From assembly GCA_902631395.1 (NCBI GenBank), contig CACOYM010000001.1, forward strand, positions 62,001-126,000: a DNA stretch of 64,000 bases, given 5' to 3'. Positions 59,627-64,000 of the stretch are shown piece after piece. The DNA comes from Halieaceae bacterium (lineage in GTDB: Bacteria > Pseudomonadota > Gammaproteobacteria > Pseudomonadales > Halieaceae). The stretch's first letter is position 1. Each line of letters begins with the position of its first letter. The notes beneath the pieces were generated by a model. It was not told the DNA's origin, ran no database searches, and was given only the letters and a program-made list of their open reading frames with translations. A program made the translations under genes and the position numbers.

Positions 59627-60397
59627 GTGATCCACGAGACCGCCATCATCGACCCTTCTGCGCGCCTGCACGACTCTGTGGCGGTCGGCCCCTGGACGCT
59701 GATTGGCCCGGAAGTTGAAATCGGTGAAGGCACTCGGATTGAGTCCCACGTTGTGGTCAAGGGGCCAACGCGCATTGGGGTTCGCAACCATATTTACCAA
59801 TTCTCTACGGTAGGCGAGGGGACGCCAGACCTGAAGTATCGGGGCGAGCCGACTGAGCTCCACATCGGCGATGAAAACGTGATTCGCGAGAATGTAACTA
59901 TTCACCGTGGGACGGTACAGGATCGATCACTGACGGCGATTGGTGACCGGAATTTATTTATGGCATATGTTCACGTTGGCCACGACAGCGTGATAGGCAA
60001 CGATACCATTCTCGTTAACAACACGGCGTTGGCAGGCCACGTTGAGGTTGGGGATTGGGCGATTTTGTCGGGTTACACACTGGTGCATCAGTTCTGCAAA
60101 ATTGGTACTCACAGTTTCAGCGGCATGGGAACGTCAATCGGCAAGGATGTGCCGGCCTTTGTTACGGTTGCAGGTAGCCCTGCAGAGGCAAAGACTATCA
60201 ATTCCGAGGGACTACGACGGCGAGGTTTTGACACAGACGAAATCGGCGAGCTGAGGCGGGCGTTCAAAATTATCTACCGGCAGGGTCTCACATTGGACGC
60301 CGCGCTCGAGCGACTGCAAGGCATGGTGGCTGAGACCCCCAGTATTCAGGTGCTCATCGACTCTCTCAAACATTCACAGAGGGGCATAGTCCGTTAG
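59627..60397 (+). CDS. lpxA: UDP-N-acetylglucosamine O-acyltransferase
   Basis: First step of lipid A synthesis. The 256-residue product has a hexapeptide-repeat beta-helix (about residues 1-190) with the catalytic histidine in LFMAYVHVGHDSVIGND and HQFCKIGTHSFSGMGTSIGKDVP, then a C-terminal helical domain (LRRRGFDTDEIGELRRAFK). GTG start 59627, three bases after the fabZ stop; its stop overlaps lpxB by one base. Confidence 0.97.
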   Translation: MIHETAIIDPSARLHDSVAVGPWTLIGPEVEIGEGTRIESHVVVKGPTRIGVRNHIYQFSTVGEGTPDLKYRGEPTELHIGDENVIRENVTIHRGTVQDRSLTAIGDRNLFMAYVHVGHDSVIGNDTILVNNTALAGHVEVGDWAILSGYTLVHQFCKIGTHSFSGMGTSIGKDVPAFVTVAGSPAEAKTINSEGLRRRGFDTDEIGELRRAFKIIYRQGLTLDAALERLQGMVAETPSIQVLIDSLKHSQRGIVR

Positions 60398-61530
60398 TGT
60401 CTACCCCTCCGCTGCGACTGGGTATTTGCGCAGGAGAGGCCTCAGGCGACATTTTGGCCGGTGCGGTTCTTAATGCCTGGCGGCAAGCAGGCAGGACCTT
60501 GGAGCTCAGCGGCATTGGCGGGCCAGAAACGGCCGCCCTCGGTCTGCGCTCCCTGGCTCCGATGGACAGGCTAGCGGTGATGGGCTTGGTTGAGCCCCTT
60601 AAGCGCCTCCCCGAGTTACTGAAAATTCGCCGACGACTCATAGCGCAGCAACTCGAACTCCGGCCTCAGTTGTTCTTGGGGGTTGATAGCCCTGACTTCA
60701 ATTTGCCCATTGAAAGGCGGTTAAGAGCATCGGGTGTAGCGACAGCTCATTTGGTGAGTCCTTCCGTTTGGGCATGGCGAAGTAGACGCATCCGGAGTAT
60801 TCGCGCCTCAGTGGATAAAATGTTGTGCCTGTTCCCCTTTGAAGTTGAACTATACCGGCAAGCGGGTATCGATGCAGTGTGTGTTGGCCACCCTTTGGTA
60901 GATGAACTCAAGAAGTTGGCCTCGGCCAGCGCGATCAGACAGCAGCTGGGTCTGCCGTCTGATCGCACCATCCTTGGTATCTTACCCGGTAGTCGCGAGA
61001 GTGAAGTACGCAATCTGATGCCTCAGTTTGTAAAGACGATAACGGAACTGAATCGACGCCACCCAGAGCTACATTTCGTAGTGCCAGCCTCTAGTGAGGA
61101 TCGACGTGAACAGATAGTGGCGTTACTTAGTCACGATGAACTGCCGATCACTGTGGTATTGGGTCGAGGCAGAGAGACCATGCGTGCGAGTGATGTATTG
61201 CTGGTCGCTTCGGGAACCGCGACTTTAGAAGCGATGCTTTTACGGAAGCCGATGGTCGTTGCTTATCGCATAGCGCCGGCCTCATGGGCGGTGCTTTCGA
61301 GAATGGTGAAAACGCCCCACGTTGCATTGCCCAATATTTTGGCGGGCCGGGCTGTGGCGCCGGAGCTTTTGCAATCTGAGGCGAATGCCGAGCGAATGGT
61401 GCATGAAGTATGCGTTTTGCTCGAAAATGCCGGTGCTCAGCAAGTCAGCCATTTCGATGAACTGGCGGAGCAAATTGGCGGAAATTTTGCCGGCCGTAGT
61501 ATCGCCGCCCTCGCGTCATTGGTTGGTTGA
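60397..61530 (+). CDS. lpxB: Lipid-A-disaccharide synthase
   Basis: Joins lipid X and UDP-diacylglucosamine into the disaccharide backbone of lipid A. The 377-residue GT-B enzyme has [16 protein letters not shown] at the start, [45 protein letters not shown], and [21 protein letters not shown]. Confidence 0.96.
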   Translation: MSTPPLRLGICAGEASGDILAGAVLNAWRQAGRTLELSGIGGPETAALGLRSLAPMDRLAVMGLVEPLKRLPELLKIRRRLIAQQLELRPQLFLGVDSPDFNLPIERRLRASGVATAHLVSPSVWAWRSRRIRSIRASVDKMLCLFPFEVELYRQAGIDAVCVGHPLVDELKKLASASAIRQQLGLPSDRTILGILPGSRESEVRNLMPQFVKTITELNRRHPELHFVVPASSEDRREQIVALLSHDELPITVVLGRGRETMRASDVLLVASGTATLEAMLLRKPMVVAYRIAPASWAVLSRMVKTPHVALPNILAGRAVAPELLQSEANAERMVHEVCVLLENAGAQQVSHFDELAEQIGGNFAGRSIAALASLVG

Positions 61531-62153
61531 TTGTGCGTCTGGATGGTCTTATTGAAGACACGTCCTCGCAGATTGTTGCCGGTGTTGATGAGGTCGGACG
61601 GGGTGCTCTGGCCGGTGATGTGGTTGCGGCGGCAGTAATTTTGTCTGATCTAGCTCCGGCGGGGGTCACCGACTCGAAAGCACTTACAGCAAAGCGCCGT
61701 CAGTGCATGGCGGATGTGATCCGGAACGAGGCCGTCAGTTGGGCTCTTGGCAGGGCGTCAGTGGCTGAGATTGATGAGCTAAATATTCTCGAAGCGTCGC
61801 TACTGGCTATGCGACGAGCCGTGGAAGGGCTGCGTGTCGCGCCGACGCTGGTATTGGTTGATGGCAACCGTCTGCCTCGGTGGTCTTTTGAGTCACGTGC
61901 TATTGTGAAGGGAGACCTTCATGAGCCTGCGATTGGGGCTGCCTCAATATTGGCCAAAGTGCAGCGCGATGGCGAAATGCAGACGCTACATGATCAGTAT
62001 CCCGAGTACGGATTTGATAACCATAAAGGCTACCCGACCAAAGCGCATTTGGTAGCTTTGAAGCGGTTGGGCGTTACGCCGATCCACCGCCGGAGTTTTG
62101 CGCCAGTGAAACGCTTGCTGGCATACCCCGAGTGGGATAGCGTCCCCCTATGA
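61527..62153 (+). CDS. rnhB: Ribonuclease HII
   Basis: Cleaves RNA in RNA-DNA hybrids, including single ribonucleotides. The 208-residue product has the catalytic DEVGRG motif in [40 protein letters not shown], and [21 protein letters not shown]. The N-terminus may start at TTG 61527 (overlapping lpxB) or GTG 61533. Confidence 0.95.
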   Translation: MIVRLDGLIEDTSSQIVAGVDEVGRGALAGDVVAAAVILSDLAPAGVTDSKALTAKRRQCMADVIRNEAVSWALGRASVAEIDELNILEASLLAMRRAVEGLRVAPTLVLVDGNRLPRWSFESRAIVKGDLHEPAIGAASILAKVQRDGEMQTLHDQYPEYGFDNHKGYPTKAHLVALKRLGVTPIHRRSFAPVKRLLAYPEWDSVPL

Positions 62154-64000
62154 CCTCGTTTGTTCATCTTCGTCTTCACACAGAATATTCTTTGATTGAT
62201 GGTTTGCTGCGCATTCGCCCCGCCCTGAATCGGGTGGCGGAGTGGGGTATGCCTGCCGTCGCTATCACGGATCACCACAATTTCTTCGGCCTAGTGAAGG
62301 CTTACAAAGTGGCAGCGGATTTGGGTATCAAACTCATCGTCGGCGCTGACGTGCACGTGCTAGACCCTCAGGATCATGAACGGCACTCCGAATTATGCTT
62401 GTTGGCGCAAAATGAGACAGGGTACCAAAACTTGATGCTTTTATTGTCCTGCTCTTATCAGCAGGGGCAGTACCTCGGTCGTCCCCGAGTGCAACAGGAA
62501 TGGATCGCAGAGTATGCCGATGGCGTCATTGCGTTGTCTGGAGGAAAGCAAGGCGATATCGGGCAGGCTCTACTCAATGGCCGCGACGCTGACGCTCGAG
62601 CTGCTCTTGAGCGCTGGCGGGAGAGCTTTAAAGACCGTTTCTATATTGAGTTACAGCGCACGGGCCGGGCCGACGAGGAGAATTACGTCCATGCTGCCGT
62701 GGGGTTGGCGTCGGAGCGATCTTGCCCCGTCGTTGCGACCAACGATGTGCGGTTTCTGGATGCTGAGGAATTTGAGGCGCATGAGGCACGCGTGTGCATC
62801 GGAGAAGGGCGGACGCTCGATGATCCTCGCAGGCTCCGATTGTATTCAGATCAGCAGTATCTGCGAAGCGTTGAGGAGATGACTCAGCTGTTCGCCGACA
62901 TACCCGAGGCGTTGGAGAACACTGTCGAGATTGCCCGACGCTGCTCGGTATCAATCAATCTCGGGAAACCCTCTCTGCCAAATTATCCCGTTCCTGAAGG
63001 GGAGACGATCGAGCAGTTTCTGAGCCGCCTCTCTTTTGAGGGACTACAACAACGTTTTTCCAATTTGACAATTGAGGAGTTGGTGGACTATCGCGAGCGA
63101 CTCGACTTCGAGCTCAATACGATTAACGAGATGGGTTTCCCAGGCTATTTTTTGGTGGTAATGGATTTCATCCGATGGGCCAAGGAACAGGACATCCCCG
63201 TTGGTCCGGGACGTGGATCGGGTGCGGGCTCGCTGGTCGCGTATGCGCTAGGTATTACTGACTTGGATCCGATTGCGTATGGCCTGCTCTTTGAGCGATT
63301 TCTCAATCCCGAGCGCGTCTCGATGCCGGACTTTGATGTCGATTTCTGCATGGAGCGGCGTGATGAGGTGATCGAATACGTTGCGCAAACTTATGGTAGG
63401 CACGCCGTCTCTCAAATAATTACCTTCGGCACCATGGCCGCCAAGGCGGTCGTGCGGGACGTAGCGCGCGTTCAAGGTAAACCCTATGGACTAGCTGACC
63501 GCATGTCGAAGCTGATCCCGTTTGAGGTGGGAATGACCCTCTCGAAGGCTCTCGAGAGAGAGGAGCAGCTGGTCAGGCTGCTCGAGGAGGACAGCTCGGC
63601 GCAGGAAATCTGGGACATGGCGGTGCAGTTGGAGGGAGTAACCCGTAACGCCGGCAAACATGCGGGCGGCGTCGTTATTGCGCCCAGCGAACTGACTGAC
63701 TTTTCACCGATTTTCTGTGATGAGGACGGCTCGGGTGTTGTCACGCAGTATGACAAGAATGACGTCGAGGAAGCCGGCCTTGTTAAGTTCGACTTTCTTG
63801 GCCTGCGTACACTCACCATCATCCAGTGGGCGACACAAATGATCAACGCTCGCGCGCAGAAGTCTCTGGATATCGATCGGATTGCACTGGATGATCCTCA
63901 GGTCTTTAAGTTACTGCAGGCTGGCGATACCACCGCTGTTTTCCAGTTGGAAAGTCGTGGCATGAAAGAGCTGATAAAGAACCTGCGTCCTGACTGTTTC
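62150..64000 (+). CDS. dnaE: DNA polymerase III alpha subunit, N-terminal part (runs off the window)
   Basis: The replicative polymerase. ATG 62150 overlaps the rnhB stop by 4 bases, and the frame is open for exactly 617 codons to the window edge. Visible parts: the PHP domain ([15 protein letters not shown] at residues 4-18; [17 protein letters not shown]), then the palm with [19 protein letters not shown] and the catalytic pair in PDFDVDFC, and [30 protein letters not shown] and [13 protein letters not shown]. The fingers, tandem HhH, OB and tau-binding parts lie beyond the window. Confidence 0.97.
   Translation, partial: MTSFVHLRLHTEYSLIDGLLRIRPALNRVAEWGMPAVAITDHHNFFGLVKAYKVAADLGIKLIVGADVHVLDPQDHERHSELCLLAQNETGYQNLMLLLSCSYQQGQYLGRPRVQQEWIAEYADGVIALSGGKQGDIGQALLNGRDADARAALERWRESFKDRFYIELQRTGRADEENYVHAAVGLASERSCPVVATNDVRFLDAEEFEAHEARVCIGEGRTLDDPRRLRLYSDQQYLRSVEEMTQLFADIPEALENTVEIARRCSVSINLGKPSLPNYPVPEGETIEQFLSRLSFEGLQQRFSNLTIEELVDYRERLDFELNTINEMGFPGYFLVVMDFIRWAKEQDIPVGPGRGSGAGSLVAYALGITDLDPIAYGLLFERFLNPERVSMPDFDVDFCMERRDEVIEYVAQTYGRHAVSQIITFGTMAAKAVVRDVARVQGKPYGLADRMSKLIPFEVGMTLSKALEREEQLVRLLEEDSSAQEIWDMAVQLEGVTRNAGKHAGGVVIAPSELTDFSPIFCDEDGSGVVTQYDKNDVEEAGLVKFDFLGLRTLTIIQWATQMINARAQKSLDIDRIALDDPQVFKLLQAGDTTAVFQLESRGMKELIKNLRPDCF

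Overview
The window is a chromosomal stretch of a gammaproteobacterium. Gene content and order (ilvC-pssA-msrPQ, purN-purM-hda, metG-mrp, dapA-bamC, frr-uppS-cdsA-dxr-rseP-bamA) follow the Pseudomonas/Cellvibrionales pattern. A marine member of the Halieaceae (OM60/NOR5) type is my best guess; this rests on overall impression, not a tree. I see no phage, insertion sequence, CRISPR array or plasmid gene. It is core genome throughout.

Layout. 1-4760: start of a membrane pyrophosphatase gene, ilvC, then pssA-msrP-msrQ. 4900-10782: one complete rRNA operon (promoter with UP element and GC-rich discriminator, boxA, 16S, tRNA-Ile, tRNA-Ala, 23S, 5S, terminator) with visible processing stalks. 11329-13968: a glycosyltransferase, a HolD-like protein, rimI and a small unknown. 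14061-17319 (minus): an rnf/rsx operon. 17376-25155: metG, mrp, dcd, purN-purM with two DUF proteins, hda. 25118-30213: a transporter, an SDR and a pterin-synthase-like enzyme, then a lipoprotein thioredoxin, a decayed yihY and wrbA. 30336-39236: sppA, a Nudix hydrolase, dapA-bamC, an MBL hydrolase, an acyltransferase with an LRR lipoprotein, rsmJ. 39225-47188 (minus): map-glnD-dapC-nth-arsC-like-dapD-dapE. 47263-64000: the conserved rpsB-tsf-pyrH-frr-uppS-cdsA-dxr-rseP-bamA-skp-lpxD-fabZ-lpxA-lpxB-rnhB-dnaE block.

How the genes fit together. Three of the dap genes (dapC, dapD, dapE) plus dapA supply lysine and peptidoglycan precursor. uppS, cdsA, pssA, lpxA/B/D, fabZ, bamA, bamC, skp and rseP build the envelope. 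Translation and replication are represented by rpsB, tsf, frr, map, metG, the rRNA operon, dnaE, hda and a possible holD.

The most unusual locus is the rnf operon. It encodes RsxA, RsxD, RsxG and RsxE, but rsxB and rsxC, which carry the NADH-side flavin and the ferredoxin-like clusters, are absent from their normal place. A 115-residue cysteine-rich ORF sits there instead. RsxA and RsxE have each also lost one of the conserved cysteines that hold the intramembrane 2Fe-2S cluster, while the FMN-attachment threonines of RsxD and RsxG remain. This looks like a stripped or repurposed Rnf complex. Other points of note are a pterin synthase with the ExxHGH motif in place of the catalytic cysteine, a purN that seems to start at CTG, a yihY pseudogene in otherwise intact surroundings, and a MetG without its C-terminal tRNA-binding domain.
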